Positions 24,833 to 33,731 of a stretch of 64,000 nt of DNA are shown here, one piece after another; position 1 is the first letter of the stretch; each line of letters opens with the position of its first letter. Made by a program: the position numbers and the translations under genes. Origin of the DNA: Deltaproteobacteria bacterium (lineage in GTDB: Bacteria > Myxococcota > Kuafuiibacteriia > Kuafuiibacteriales > Kuafuiibacteriaceae). Where the stretch lies: contig WYAZ01000084.1 of NCBI GenBank assembly GCA_011526105.1, forward strand, positions 1 through 64,000. The letters are read 5' to 3'. Below the pieces are notes generated by a model. It did not search any database and was not told the DNA's origin. It saw only the letters and a list, made by a program, of their open reading frames with translations.

Positions 24833-25275
24833 GTCACACCCTACGCCCCATGCTTCGAACCGACCTCGAGCGGGTTCAGGCGATCCAGCGGCAGCACGCC
24901 CCGGGCACCCCCGCCTCCGAGTGGTTGCCGGTGGCGGAGCAAGCCATCGACGAGAACACCGACACCCCGCTGGCCTTCGTCTCCGAGGTCGAGGGCGGCC
25001 GCATCACCGGCTACATCCTCGGCGCCATCCGCTCGTGGGAGTTTGGCTCTCCGCCCGCGGGCTGGGTCATCGGGATCGGCGTCGACATCGAACATCAGCA
25101 CAGCGGCGCCGGAGCCGACCTCCTTCGGCAGCTGCTGCGATCCTTCGCCGCGCGGAAGGTCGGCGCCGCCCGAACCATGGTGCGGCGGGAAGACATCCAG
25201 GTCCTCCGCTTCTTCCGAACCGCTGGCTTCAACATCGGTCCCTACACGGAACTCGAGATGGAGCTGGAGCCATGA
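24829..25275 (+). CDS. GNAT acetyltransferase inside the benzoyl-CoA operon
   Basis: 148 aa. The GNAT acetyl-CoA-binding region is visible as VIGIGVDIEHQHSGAGADLLRQLL, with flanking strands (TGYILGAIRSWEF; QVLRFFRTAGFNIGPYTELEME). It is coupled by ATGA overlaps to had upstream and dch downstream, so it is an integral operon member. It is not part of the textbook pathway. It may acylate a pathway enzyme or a CoA-ligase Lys (a Pat-like control), but the substrate is unknown. Confidence 0.85.
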   Translation: MSHTLRPMLRTDLERVQAIQRQHAPGTPASEWLPVAEQAIDENTDTPLAFVSEVEGGRITGYILGAIRSWEFGSPPAGWVIGIGVDIEHQHSGAGADLLRQLLRSFAARKVGAARTMVRREDIQVLRFFRTAGFNIGPYTELEMELEP

Positions 25276-26027
25276 TCACGAGCGAGACCCTCGAAGGCGG
25301 CGCGGTCCTTCGCATCCTGCTCAGCCAACCCAAGGCCAACATCCTCGATCGCAAGATGATCGAGGCCATCGGCCGTGCGCTCGAGACCGAGGTCTCTTCC
25401 CACACGAAGCTCATCGTGTTCGAAGGCGCCGGCAAGCACTTCTCCTTCGGCGCGAGCGTCGAAGAACACCGAAAAGACGAAGCGGCCGCGATGCTCGAGA
25501 CCTTCCACGGGCTCTTTCGAAAGCTGGCCAAGCTCGCCATCCCCACCTGCGCGGTCGTTCGCGGCCAGTGTCTGGGCGGGGGGCTCGAGCTCGCCAGCTG
25601 GTGCAGCTTTGTGATCGCGAGCCCCGAGGCGCAGCTCGGACAGCCCGAGATCCGGCTCGCGGTCTTTCCGCCCATGGCGTCCATCGTGCTGCCGTGGCGC
25701 ACCGGAGGCCAGACCGCGCTCGACCTCTGCGTCTCGGGGCGCTCCATCGGGGCCGAGGAGGCAAAACGCCTGGGTCTCGTGAACGAGGTCACGCCCGATC
25801 CCGAAGCCTGGTGGAGGCAGCGATTCGAGCAGCAATTCGCCCCCACCAGCGCGAGCGCGCTGCGCTTCGCCGAGCGAGCGGCTCGGATGGACCTCGTCGC
25901 CCGGCTCGAGCGAGATCTGCCCGCGCTCGAGCGCATGTACATGGACGAGCTCATGAACACCCATGACGCCAACGAAGGGATCGCGGCCTTCATCGAACGC
26001 CGTACCCCCGACTTCAAGGATGGCTGA
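25272..26027 (+). CDS. dch: Cyclohexa-1,5-diene-1-carbonyl-CoA hydratase
   Basis: 251 aa, crotonase fold: oxyanion-hole segments HFSFGASVEEH and GQCLGGGLELASWC, then QPEIRLAVFPP. The length (~250 aa) fits Dch rather than the ring-opening hydrolase Oah (~375 aa). By family knowledge it hydrates the dienoyl-CoA product of benzoyl-CoA reductase, giving the substrate of Had. It overlaps the GNAT gene by 4 nt and lies 7 bp before bcrC. Confidence 0.88.
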   Translation: MITSETLEGGAVLRILLSQPKANILDRKMIEAIGRALETEVSSHTKLIVFEGAGKHFSFGASVEEHRKDEAAAMLETFHGLFRKLAKLAIPTCAVVRGQCLGGGLELASWCSFVIASPEAQLGQPEIRLAVFPPMASIVLPWRTGGQTALDLCVSGRSIGAEEAKRLGLVNEVTPDPEAWWRQRFEQQFAPTSASALRFAERAARMDLVARLERDLPALERMYMDELMNTHDANEGIAAFIERRTPDFKDG

Positions 26028-26034
26028 GGAGAAT

Positions 26035-27210
26035 ATGGTCGACGCGAAACAAACCGTGACCGAGATCGTCGCCCGCGCGGACGCGCTCTACCACGACCTC
26101 GAATTTGGTGCGGTCAAGCGCTGGAAAGAGACCCACCCCGGCGGGAAGGTCATCGGATGCTTGCCCACCTACGCCCCCCGGGAGCTCGCGCACGCCGCGG
26201 GCATGCTGCCGGTCTATCTGCGAGGCGCCGGGGACCAGGTAGAGATCATCCGCGGCGACGCCTACTTTCAGTCGTACATCTGCCAGCTCCCTCGAGGCAT
26301 GATCGAGCTCGCGCTCTCCGGCCGGCTCGACAGCTTCGATGGCTTCCTCTTCCCAGCGATCTGCGACGTCATTCGCAACCTCTCCGGCATCTGGCAGCTC
26401 CACTTCCCCGACAAGCTCGCCCGCTACTTGGACATCCCGCAGAACTTCGACGTGGAGGTGGGCGGACGCTTCTACGCGGAAGAACTCCGTCGGCTGCTCA
26501 CGGACTTTGAACAGCTCAGCGGCCAAAAGGTGAGCGACGACGCGCTGAGACACTCGATCGGGGTCTACAACACACACCGCCGTGTCATCCAGAACCTCAT
26601 GGACCTTCGCTCCGAGAAGCCCTGGCTCGTGCCTGCGGACGAGACCTACCTCGTCCTGCGCGCCGGCGACGTGCTGCCGGTCGAAGAACACATCGAGATG
26701 ATCAAGCAGTACCTGCAGTCGGTGGTCGAGCTCGAGCGTCCCATGCGTGATCATAGCCGGGTGGTGGTCTCGGGCGCCTTCTGCGAGCAACCCCCGCTGG
26801 GCCTGATTCGCACGCTCGAGCGAGCGGGCTGCTACATCGTCTGGGACGACATGACGATCAGCGCTCGCTTCATCGCCGGCGACGTCAGCACCTCGGGCGA
26901 CCCGTGTGTCGCGCTGGCACGGGCCTTCATCGAGCAAGGTGTGGAGTCCGCCTCGGTGTACTCCTGCAAAAAGAAGAAGGGGAGTGAGCTCTGCGAGACG
27001 GTCCGAAAAGCCGGGGCACAGGGCGTGATCTTTGCCGCACCCAGCTTCTGTGACCCCGCCCTGCTCGATCAACCGATGCTTCAGACCGCCCTCGATCAGG
27101 AGTCCATCCCGTGGACCGCCTTCAAATACGCCGAGAACCTCGGCCAATTCCAGGTCATCCGCGAGCAGGCCGGTACCTTCTCCGACTCGATTCGCCTCTG
27201 GGGAGCTTGA
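26035..27210 (+). CDS. bcrC: Benzoyl-CoA reductase subunit C (class I)
   Basis: 391 aa from the ATG at 26035 (ATG 26020, MAEENM..., is the alternative). It belongs to the HgdB/BcrBC family, with IGCLPTYAPRELAHAAGMLPVYLRG near the N-terminus, SYICQLPRG, and CKKKKGSELCE and FCDPALLDQP near the C-terminus; several Cys are candidate [4Fe-4S] ligands. With BcrB it forms the benzoyl-CoA-reducing half of the ATP-dependent enzyme. Order bcrC-bcrB-bcrA-bcrD is the Thauera order. Confidence 0.92.
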   Translation: MVDAKQTVTEIVARADALYHDLEFGAVKRWKETHPGGKVIGCLPTYAPRELAHAAGMLPVYLRGAGDQVEIIRGDAYFQSYICQLPRGMIELALSGRLDSFDGFLFPAICDVIRNLSGIWQLHFPDKLARYLDIPQNFDVEVGGRFYAEELRRLLTDFEQLSGQKVSDDALRHSIGVYNTHRRVIQNLMDLRSEKPWLVPADETYLVLRAGDVLPVEEHIEMIKQYLQSVVELERPMRDHSRVVVSGAFCEQPPLGLIRTLERAGCYIVWDDMTISARFIAGDVSTSGDPCVALARAFIEQGVESASVYSCKKKKGSELCETVRKAGAQGVIFAAPSFCDPALLDQPMLQTALDQESIPWTAFKYAENLGQFQVIREQAGTFSDSIRLWGA

Positions 27211-27211
27211 A

Positions 27212-28498
27212 ATGGACAACGTCGACAAAGAACCAAGCATGCTGAAGCAGAAGGAGATGATCGGAGCCCACTTCGATCGTCTCGCGGAGGCGCCGGCCCA
27301 GGGTAAGAAGGTCGTCTACACCTTCGTGCCCGGGAATCTCACGGAGCTTCTGCTCTCCTTCGACGTCCTCCCGGTGTACCCCGAGATCAACGCGCTTCAA
27401 TCCGCGATGCGAAAACGCTCCGGCGACTTCATCAGCGAGGCAGAGCGCATCGGGCACTCCGAAGACGTCTGCACCTACGTGAAGTGCGACATCGGCATGA
27501 AGCGGAGCGGCAACATCGGCCCCACCGGAAAGCCCATCCCCAAACCCGATCTGCTGCTCCTCTCCTATACCGGCTGCTTCACCTTCCTGAAGTGGTTCGA
27601 ACTGCTCCGCGAAGAGTACGACTGCCCGGTCGTGTTGCTTCACACCCCGTACCAGGCCGACGGCGAGATCACGCCCTCGATGCGCGAGTACATGGTGCGG
27701 CAGATTCGATCCGAAGTGATTCCCGCGCTCGAGAAGCTCACCGGGCGCGCCTACGACGAGGACCGTCTCCGCGAATGCCTCGAGCTCTCCCGGCAAGCCG
27801 AAGACGACATGGTCCACGTCCTCGAGTCCGCCCAGAACCGCCCCTCGCCCATCGACGCCTACTTCGGCGGCGTCTTCTACATCGGCCCGATGTTCACCGC
27901 CTTCCGCGGCACGAAGGCGGCCGTCGACTACTACGCGATGCTCAAGCAAGAGGTGGACGCTCGCATCGCTCGCGGCGAAGGCCCCATCACCCCCGACGGA
28001 CCCATGGGCCCCGAGAAGTATCGATTGGTCGTGGAGGGCCCACCCAACTGGACCCACTTCCGCGAGTTCTGGCGGATGTTCTCCGAGGAGGGCGCGGTTG
28101 TGGTGGCGAGCACCTACACCAAGGTGGGCGGGGTCTTCGACTTTGGGTTCCGCCATGACCCAAACGATCCCCTCGGAACGCTCGCCGACTACTGCATGGG
28201 CTGCTACACGAACCGCAGCCTCCCGCAGCGCGTCGAGATGCTCGCCTCCTACGCCAAGAAGTTCAGCGCGGACGGGATCCTCGTGAACTCGGTCAAGAGC
28301 TGCAACAGCTTCTCGGCCGGGCAGCTCGTCATCTTGCGCGAGGTCGAGAAACGAACCGGAATCGCTGGCGGCTTCATCGAGACCGACCTCGTGGACGCCC
28401 GGTACTTCTCGGCCGCGAACGTGAAGAACCGCATCGAGAGCTACCTTCAGATGATCGAGCAGAAGCGCTCCGGAAAGACGGAGGAGGTCCGCGCATGA
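27212..28498 (+). CDS. bcrB: Benzoyl-CoA reductase subunit B (class I)
   Basis: 428 aa; GGGGAGC lies ~7 nt before the ATG, one base after bcrC. HgdB-like fold: KKVVYTFVPGNLTELLLSFDVLPVYPEINA, SEDVCTYVKCDIGMK, SYTGCFTFLKWFE, DYCMGCYTNRS and SVKSCNSFSAGQ. The paired Cys can bind the [4Fe-4S] cluster at the active site. It is the catalytic partner of BcrC. Its 3' end overlaps bcrA (ATGA). Confidence 0.93.
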   Translation: MDNVDKEPSMLKQKEMIGAHFDRLAEAPAQGKKVVYTFVPGNLTELLLSFDVLPVYPEINALQSAMRKRSGDFISEAERIGHSEDVCTYVKCDIGMKRSGNIGPTGKPIPKPDLLLLSYTGCFTFLKWFELLREEYDCPVVLLHTPYQADGEITPSMREYMVRQIRSEVIPALEKLTGRAYDEDRLRECLELSRQAEDDMVHVLESAQNRPSPIDAYFGGVFYIGPMFTAFRGTKAAVDYYAMLKQEVDARIARGEGPITPDGPMGPEKYRLVVEGPPNWTHFREFWRMFSEEGAVVVASTYTKVGGVFDFGFRHDPNDPLGTLADYCMGCYTNRSLPQRVEMLASYAKKFSADGILVNSVKSCNSFSAGQLVILREVEKRTGIAGGFIETDLVDARYFSAANVKNRIESYLQMIEQKRSGKTEEVRA

Positions 28499-29820
28499 GA
28501 GTCTTCACCGGCATCGACCTCGGCTCCACCACCACCAAGGCGGTGATGCTCGATGAGAACGGGGACATCCTCGGGCGCGGCATCACCAACAGCCGGAGCA
28601 ACTACGATCTCGCGGCCGCGATCGCGAAGGCCGAGGCGCGAACCAGCGCCCGCTTCGTTCTCCTTGGGCGAGAGCTCGCCACCACCGAGGACGCAGCGGC
28701 GCTCGATCGCTTCCTTCCCCGGCTGCAGATCGAGCTTCGTCGGCGTCAACACCTGCAGCGCCTGGAGGTGCTTCGAGAGATCTGCGCCGAGGAGTGCCAG
28801 CATCCTCGTGTCGCTCGCATTCGTGAGGAACTCGAACGTCGGGTCGACCAAATCGTGAGTCAGCTCGTTGCCGCCGAAGCGCGGCCCGGCCCGCTCGCGA
28901 TCATCACCAAGGAGGCCAAGGGCTCCGACTTCTTCCGCGATCGCGCGTCGAGTGACTACTCGCGCCTCGCGGAGAAGGCCGCAGATGTGGAGGTCGGATT
29001 CGATGACCTGATGAGCATCTTCGACAAGGCGATCATCCGGGTCGAGAACACCGAGCTCAAGGAGGGCTTCGAAGAGCTCATCCTCCAGGCGCTTCTAGAC
29101 CTCGGCTCGCGCTTCGACGAGACCACCCTCGCGCGCTATCGCGCCGCGGTTCAGCGCACCCTCGCCATCGAGCTCATCGACGGCGGGGTCATCGGCACCG
29201 GCTATGGTCGGCAGCGCTTGCCCTTCCCCAAGGAGTCCATCCGCTCCGAGATCCTCTGCCACGGGCTCGGCGCCCACCATCAGTTCCCGAACACCCGCAC
29301 CGTGCTCGACATCGGCGGGCAGGACACGAAGGCCATCCAGGTGGATGGGGTTGGGATCGTGACCAGCTTCCAGATGAACGACCGCTGCGCGGCCGGTTGC
29401 GGACGTTATCTCGGCTACATCGCGGACGAGATGAACCTGGGGCTACACGAGCTCGGACCGATCGCACTTCAGTCGGAGCGCACGGTGAAGATCAGCAGCA
29501 CCTGCACGGTGTTCGCCGGGGCCGAGCTTCGAGATCACTTGAGCAGCGGCCAGCGCCAAGAGGACATCCTCGCCGGCCTGCACCGCGCGATCATCTTGAG
29601 GGCGATGTCTTTGCTCGCGCGCTCGGGCGGCATTGACGACGAGTTCACCTTCACGGGAGGTGTGGCCAACAACCCCGCCGCGGTCAAGGCGCTGCGCCAG
29701 CTCGTGCAAGAGAACTACGGAGACCGGGTCCTGAACATCTCTCCCAACTCCATCTACACCGGGGCGCTGGGCGCCGCACTCTTCTGTCGGCGCGCGGCCG
29801 AAGATCGAGCGGCGGCATGA
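28495..29820 (+). CDS. bcrA: Benzoyl-CoA reductase subunit A (ATPase/activator)
   Basis: 441 aa, ASKHA-fold ATPase of the HgdC/BcrAD type: phosphate loop GIDLGSTTTKAVML, second loop VLDIGGQDTKAI, Cys ligand in NDRCAAGCGRYL for the [4Fe-4S] cluster shared with BcrD, and FTGGVANN near the C-terminus. A ~150-residue insertion after the first loop (RRRQHLQRLEVLREICAEE...) matches the longer A subunit rather than D. It couples ATP hydrolysis to low-potential electron transfer. Confidence 0.93.
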   Translation: MRVFTGIDLGSTTTKAVMLDENGDILGRGITNSRSNYDLAAAIAKAEARTSARFVLLGRELATTEDAAALDRFLPRLQIELRRRQHLQRLEVLREICAEECQHPRVARIREELERRVDQIVSQLVAAEARPGPLAIITKEAKGSDFFRDRASSDYSRLAEKAADVEVGFDDLMSIFDKAIIRVENTELKEGFEELILQALLDLGSRFDETTLARYRAAVQRTLAIELIDGGVIGTGYGRQRLPFPKESIRSEILCHGLGAHHQFPNTRTVLDIGGQDTKAIQVDGVGIVTSFQMNDRCAAGCGRYLGYIADEMNLGLHELGPIALQSERTVKISSTCTVFAGAELRDHLSSGQRQEDILAGLHRAIILRAMSLLARSGGIDDEFTFTGGVANNPAAVKALRQLVQENYGDRVLNISPNSIYTGALGAALFCRRAAEDRAAA

Positions 29821-29831
29821 AGGAGCAAGCC

Positions 29832-30686
29832 ATGATTCTCACCTGCGGCATCGATGTCGGAAGCTCGGCGGTCAAGGCCGCCATCATCAAGAGCCACCCG
29901 GGCTCAGGGCGTGCTCGCGAGGGCGCCGAGCTGGTGGCCACTCACGTGGAGCGGATTCGTCGACGCGATCAGCGGCACGTCATCCGCGCGGTCTACGACG
30001 GCGTGCTCGAGGCCGCTGGCCTCACGGAGTCGGACATCCACTACGTAGCGACCACCGGTGAAGGAGAGCTCGTGGACTTCCGCACCGGGCACTTCTACGG
30101 CATGACCGCCCACGCCCGAGGCGCCTTGTTTCTGGAGCCGCAGACGCGCGCCGTGCTCGACGTCGGGGCGCTGCACGCACGTGCCATCTCGATGGACGCC
30201 GACTCGAAGGTCGTGGGCTACCGGATGACGAGCCAGTGTGCCTCCGGCTCGGGTCAGTTCCTCGAGAACATCGCTCGCTACCTCGGCGTGACACTCGAGG
30301 AGGTGGGGGCGCTCTCGCTCGAAGGTGATCGGCCGGAGAAGGTCTCTGGCATCTGCGCGGTGCTCGCCGAGACCGACGTGATCAACATGGTCTCTCGCGG
30401 TATCAGCCTGCCCAACATCTTGCGCGGCATTCACGAGTCCATGGCGAACCGGCTCGCGAAGCTCGTTCGAAAGCTCGAGCTCGACGATGGTATCGTGCTC
30501 GTCACCGGCGGTCTCGCGAACGACATCGGTCTCGTTCACGCCACCCGCGCCGCGCTCGTGGAGCACGGGATCGACTCGCGGGTGGAGACCCACCCGCTGA
30601 GCGTCGCCGCCGGTGCCATCGGCAGTGCCCTCTGGGGAGGGTATCGATACGAACGTCTCTCCCCCGATACCAAACAGGCGGCCTGA
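29832..30686 (+). CDS. bcrD: Benzoyl-CoA reductase subunit D (ATPase/activator)
   Basis: 284 aa. The ATG at 29832 is chosen because AAGGAG lies 6 nt upstream; the upstream ATG at 29817 overlaps bcrA. It has the ASKHA ATPase loops GIDVGSSAVKAAI and VLDVGALHARAI, the cluster ligand in SQCASGSGQFLE, and VLVTGGLANDIG. It is the short partner of BcrA. A ferredoxin donor and the ring-opening hydrolase usually encoded nearby are not found in this operon. Confidence 0.93.
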   Translation: MILTCGIDVGSSAVKAAIIKSHPGSGRAREGAELVATHVERIRRRDQRHVIRAVYDGVLEAAGLTESDIHYVATTGEGELVDFRTGHFYGMTAHARGALFLEPQTRAVLDVGALHARAISMDADSKVVGYRMTSQCASGSGQFLENIARYLGVTLEEVGALSLEGDRPEKVSGICAVLAETDVINMVSRGISLPNILRGIHESMANRLAKLVRKLELDDGIVLVTGGLANDIGLVHATRAALVEHGIDSRVETHPLSVAAGAIGSALWGGYRYERLSPDTKQAA

Positions 30687-31148
30687 GTGATCCTGAGCAA
30701 GGCTTCCAGACTTGGGCTCTACGCCCTGACGGAGATGGCGCACGAGCCGGACGCGGTGGTCAGCGCGAGCACCATCGCGGAGCGTTTCGACGTATCCGAG
30801 AACCACATCGCCAAGGTATTGCAGCAGCTCGCGCGGGCGGAGCTCGTGACCAGCATTCGCGGCGTGGGGGGTGGCTACCGGCTCGCGCGCGCAGGTTCCG
30901 AGATCACGATGGCCGATGTCGTGCGGAGCATCGAAGGGCCCTTGCGCACGGACAACTGTGCCGAGTGCCCATTCCGAGATGGCGACCAGTCCTGCGCGGC
31001 GGAGGCCTCGACGTGCAGCGTTCATCATTTGCTGAGTGAGCTCGAGTCTCAAGTCTACTACACGCTCGAATCCGTGACCCTTTCGACCCTGGCGCGTGCC
31101 CGAACCGCCCCAAAAACATCGACAACCGTCCTCGAGGAGAAGACATGA
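30687..31148 (+). CDS. Rrf2-family regulator, probable Fe-S sensor
   Basis: 153 aa, GTG start directly after bcrD. The winged helix is typical of Rrf2: LSKASRLGLYALTEMA, TIAERFDVSENHIAKVLQQLARAELVTSIRGVGGGYRL. The signal domain has four Cys (NCAEC...SCAAEASTC), fit for an Fe-S cluster as in IscR/NsrR, though the spacing is not identical. It probably senses O2, NO or iron and may control this operon, perhaps through the palindromes at 23682-23709. It overlaps the amidohydrolase gene (ATGA). Confidence 0.9.
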   Translation: MILSKASRLGLYALTEMAHEPDAVVSASTIAERFDVSENHIAKVLQQLARAELVTSIRGVGGGYRLARAGSEITMADVVRSIEGPLRTDNCAECPFRDGDQSCAAEASTCSVHHLLSELESQVYYTLESVTLSTLARARTAPKTSTTVLEEKT

Positions 31149-31999
31149 CCACGAAAGAAGTATCCGCCATCGACGCGCTCTATCCACTCCTGCTCCAAGA
31201 ATGGAAGCAGAGCTGGGTCACCGCCACCAACTCCCCTGGCGAACTCAAGTGCCAGGTTGAAGCGGCGTGGGGCGAAGGCTATCAGAACGGAGAGGCGCTC
31301 ATCCGCGCGATGGATGAAGCGGGGGTCCAAACCATCCTGGCGACGGACCTGCTCGCTTGGTCCTACCGGCGGCAGGCGCGTTTTGCCGCGGACATGACCA
31401 CGGAGATTGCGGAGCTCACCCAGCGCTACCCGGGGCGGGTCTACGGCCTCGCCGACTACGACCCCTTCGACATCCGCGGCAGCCTCATCAAGCTCGAAGC
31501 GGACGTGCGCGAGCGCGGATACAAAGGGGTGTACGTCCACATCTACGGCTACGACATCGGCCTCGATCACCGAAAGATGTACCCGCTCTACGCCAAGTGC
31601 GAGGAGCTGCAGGTGCCGGTCGCGATGCAGGTGGGTCACGTGCTCGAGGCCATGCCCAGCGAGCATGGGCGCCCCATGCAGCTCGACCGCATCGCCTGTG
31701 ACTTCCCGGGTTTGACCATCGTGGGTACCCACACGGGCTATCCGTGGGTGGACGAGATGATCGCGGTGACCACCAAGTGGCCGAACGTCTACCTGAACAT
31801 CAGCGCGTGGATGCCCAAGTACTTTGGTCCGAACCTGCTCCAGTTCATGCGCTCCAGATCAGGCTCGGAGAAGGTCCTCTTCGGATCGAACGGGCTCGCC
31901 TGGGACCGCTACCTCACCGAGATGGATCGGCTCGAGATCCCGAAGGATCGCATGGACAAGATCCTCTTTGGCAACGCGAAGAAGATCTATCGCATCTGA
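31145..31999 (+). CDS. Amidohydrolase_2-like protein lacking metal ligands
   Basis: 284 aa, TIM-barrel of the amidohydrolase-2/ACMSD type: VYGLADYDPFD, VYVHIYGYDIGLDH, VAMQVGHV, VGTHTGYPWVDEM, FGSNGLAWDRY and KILFGNAKKIY. The usual N-terminal HxH is absent, and the catalytic FGSD is FGSN, so ordinary metal-dependent hydrolysis is doubtful. It is the last gene of the benzoyl-CoA operon. It might act as a non-metal decarboxylase or lyase on aromatic substrates, or be structural; neither can be shown. Confidence 0.75.
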   Translation: MTTKEVSAIDALYPLLLQEWKQSWVTATNSPGELKCQVEAAWGEGYQNGEALIRAMDEAGVQTILATDLLAWSYRRQARFAADMTTEIAELTQRYPGRVYGLADYDPFDIRGSLIKLEADVRERGYKGVYVHIYGYDIGLDHRKMYPLYAKCEELQVPVAMQVGHVLEAMPSEHGRPMQLDRIACDFPGLTIVGTHTGYPWVDEMIAVTTKWPNVYLNISAWMPKYFGPNLLQFMRSRSGSEKVLFGSNGLAWDRYLTEMDRLEIPKDRMDKILFGNAKKIYRI

Positions 32000-32130
32000 A
32001 GGGAGCCGCCCGCGAACACCCCTCAGTCGGGCTCGAACTCGAGCGCCAAGGCAAATCGTGCGCCGCCCCATGACGCCCGGGACTTAGCCCCTTGCCTTCC
32101 CGGCGGTACCTTGCTGAAGTTCTCGGTACC

Positions 32131-32538
32131 GTGAGACTGCGAGCAGTGCTTTATCCAACCCTCCTCTTCGTCGCCGTCTTCGGGCTCGGCGGCCTGGTCT
32201 TCGCCCAAGCGCCCAAGCCGGCCGGCGCACCGGAGCCCACGCCTGCGCTGCTCGAAACGGGCAAGGCCGTCTACACAAAGAGCTGTGTCCCGTGCCACGG
32301 CATCAAAGGCGCAGGTGATGGAGCGGCGGCCGCGATGCTCAATCCCAAGCCGCGGAGTTTCGTAGGCGAAGTGTTCAAGAACGGGGAGAAGCCGGAGAAC
32401 GTCTACAAGACCATCTCCGAGGGCCTCCCGGGCACCGTGATGGTGGCCTTCGGACACCTCCCAGAGTCGGAGCGGTGGGCGCTGAGCTACTACGTGCTCG
32501 AACTCCGACGGCTCGGACACGAAGCGCCCAAGAAGTAG
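32131..32538 (+). CDS. Exported mono-haem cytochrome c
   Basis: 135 aa from GTG 32131, with a signal peptide (LYPTLLFVAVFGLGGLVFAQA), a short Ala/Pro linker, then a cytochrome c domain with CVPCHGIKGAGDG and a Met ligand probably in GTVMVAFGHLPE. The domain resembles cbb3-type/NosC-like small cytochromes and is related to that at 4467. Its start is weakly supported, with no clear ribosome-binding site. It may carry electrons to respiratory reductases. It converges on the CDP-alcohol phosphotransferase gene, 9 bp away. Confidence 0.82.
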   Translation: MRLRAVLYPTLLFVAVFGLGGLVFAQAPKPAGAPEPTPALLETGKAVYTKSCVPCHGIKGAGDGAAAAMLNPKPRSFVGEVFKNGEKPENVYKTISEGLPGTVMVAFGHLPESERWALSYYVLELRRLGHEAPKK

Positions 32539-32547
32539 GCCCCGATC

Positions 32548-33567
32548 CTAGACGGCTGCCCGCGGAACCGCGGCCGCGCGCCGCCCCTGCCTGAGCAGCG
32601 GCAGCTCACGCGTCAGCTCCCAGAGGGCGCGAGCGACGAGCAAGAAGGACGCGCCGATCACCGAGAGCGTGCTGAGGTCGAGCGGCGCCGCGTGCAAGTC
32701 GAGTTGACCTCCGGCAAACACACACAAGAGCGCGGCGACGGCGGAGAGATCGAGCCCGTTCCAGGGACGCCCAATCAGTGTGCGGAGGACGTAGCCCCCG
32801 CTCAGACGGAATGAGGCGAGGGTGACGAGGAGCAGGAGAGACACGGCGCCGATGGTGCCGAGCAAGTAGAGGAGCCCAAACCCGCTGGCCACGGTAAGGA
32901 AGAAGAGATGACCCCAGGGAAACCGGGAGAGGCGCGCGTAGTAGAACAGGCAGACTCGGAGGTCGATGACGAGGAAGACCGCGATCGACGCGTACGTGGC
33001 CGCGCGCAACCAGCGCGCCTCGGCGGGGAAGAAGAAGAAGGTCGCCGCGAGGACCAAGAACGCCGCGGACACGAGGAGCTGACCCTCGGTCCCGCTGGTG
33101 GACCCGTGCACGAACCGACCCGACTCGTGAAAGACGACGAGCTGCGCGTGATAGACCGCAGATGTGGCCACCGCGACGAGCACGAGCGGCCAGCCCTCGA
33201 CCTGTAGAGCCAAGGCGAGCGACGAGCCGAGGAGTGGCACGTTGATGGTGTCCAGACCGTGGTCCACCAGCTCTCCGAGCTTGCTCGCTTGCTGCGTGCG
33301 CCGAGCCTGCATGCCATCGAGGCAGTCGAGCAGCATGGTGGAGAAGACGCCGAAGGCCGCCAAGCCGAGGATCGCCGAACGTAGCCCCCAAGGCGCAGAC
33401 TGCGACCACGCCGCGAGCATGAAGACCAACCAGCAGACGAGGTGGTTGAAGAGAGAGAGGGTGTTGGGAGCCACGCTCCGCGGTATCCGCTCGAGCACCG
33501 GAACACAGAGGTACTGGATGATCAGAGGTTCGAGCCGCGAGTTGTGCTCGACCTCGTCACCGCCCAT
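32548..33567 (-). CDS. CDP-alcohol phosphatidyltransferase
   Basis: 339 aa from the ATG at 33567. The family signature D-G-x2-A-R-x8-G-x3-D-x3-D is complete: DCLDGMQARRTQQASKLGELVDHGLD. Eight to ten membrane helices follow. Length and topology resemble choline/ethanolamine phosphotransferase-like enzymes rather than PgsA. It makes a phospholipid or phosphodiester-linked lipid from a CDP-activated donor. It is divergent from the Crp/Fnr gene and the acyl-modifying operon, so a joint role in lipid remodelling is possible (inference). Confidence 0.88.
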   Translation of the reverse strand: MGGDEVEHNSRLEPLIIQYLCVPVLERIPRSVAPNTLSLFNHLVCWLVFMLAAWSQSAPWGLRSAILGLAAFGVFSTMLLDCLDGMQARRTQQASKLGELVDHGLDTINVPLLGSSLALALQVEGWPLVLVAVATSAVYHAQLVVFHESGRFVHGSTSGTEGQLLVSAAFLVLAATFFFFPAEARWLRAATYASIAVFLVIDLRVCLFYYARLSRFPWGHLFFLTVASGFGLLYLLGTIGAVSLLLLVTLASFRLSGGYVLRTLIGRPWNGLDLSAVAALLCVFAGGQLDLHAAPLDLSTLSVIGASFLLVARALWELTRELPLLRQGRRAAAVPRAAV

Positions 33568-33731
33568 CGGCGAGTGCTCGCTCTCGATCCCCGCATGCAC
33601 CTTCTTCGTCCTCGCGCCCAGGCCGGCGCCGCAAATGCATGCTGCGATGCCTCGCACAGATGACGCAAGTGGAGTCGACACGACGCTGATCGTTGACAGT
33701 CACGAACCCTCGCTCGATCCTTGCGCCAATC

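Noticed and set aside
25272-26027. Reading this crotonase as Oah, the ring-opening hydrolase
   Set aside because: It is ~250 residues, as for Dch; Oah-type enzymes are ~375 residues.
33568-33681. A longer CDP-alcohol phosphotransferase starting at 33681
   Set aside because: The extra residues do not look like a membrane protein N-terminus and would run into the divergent regulator's promoter.
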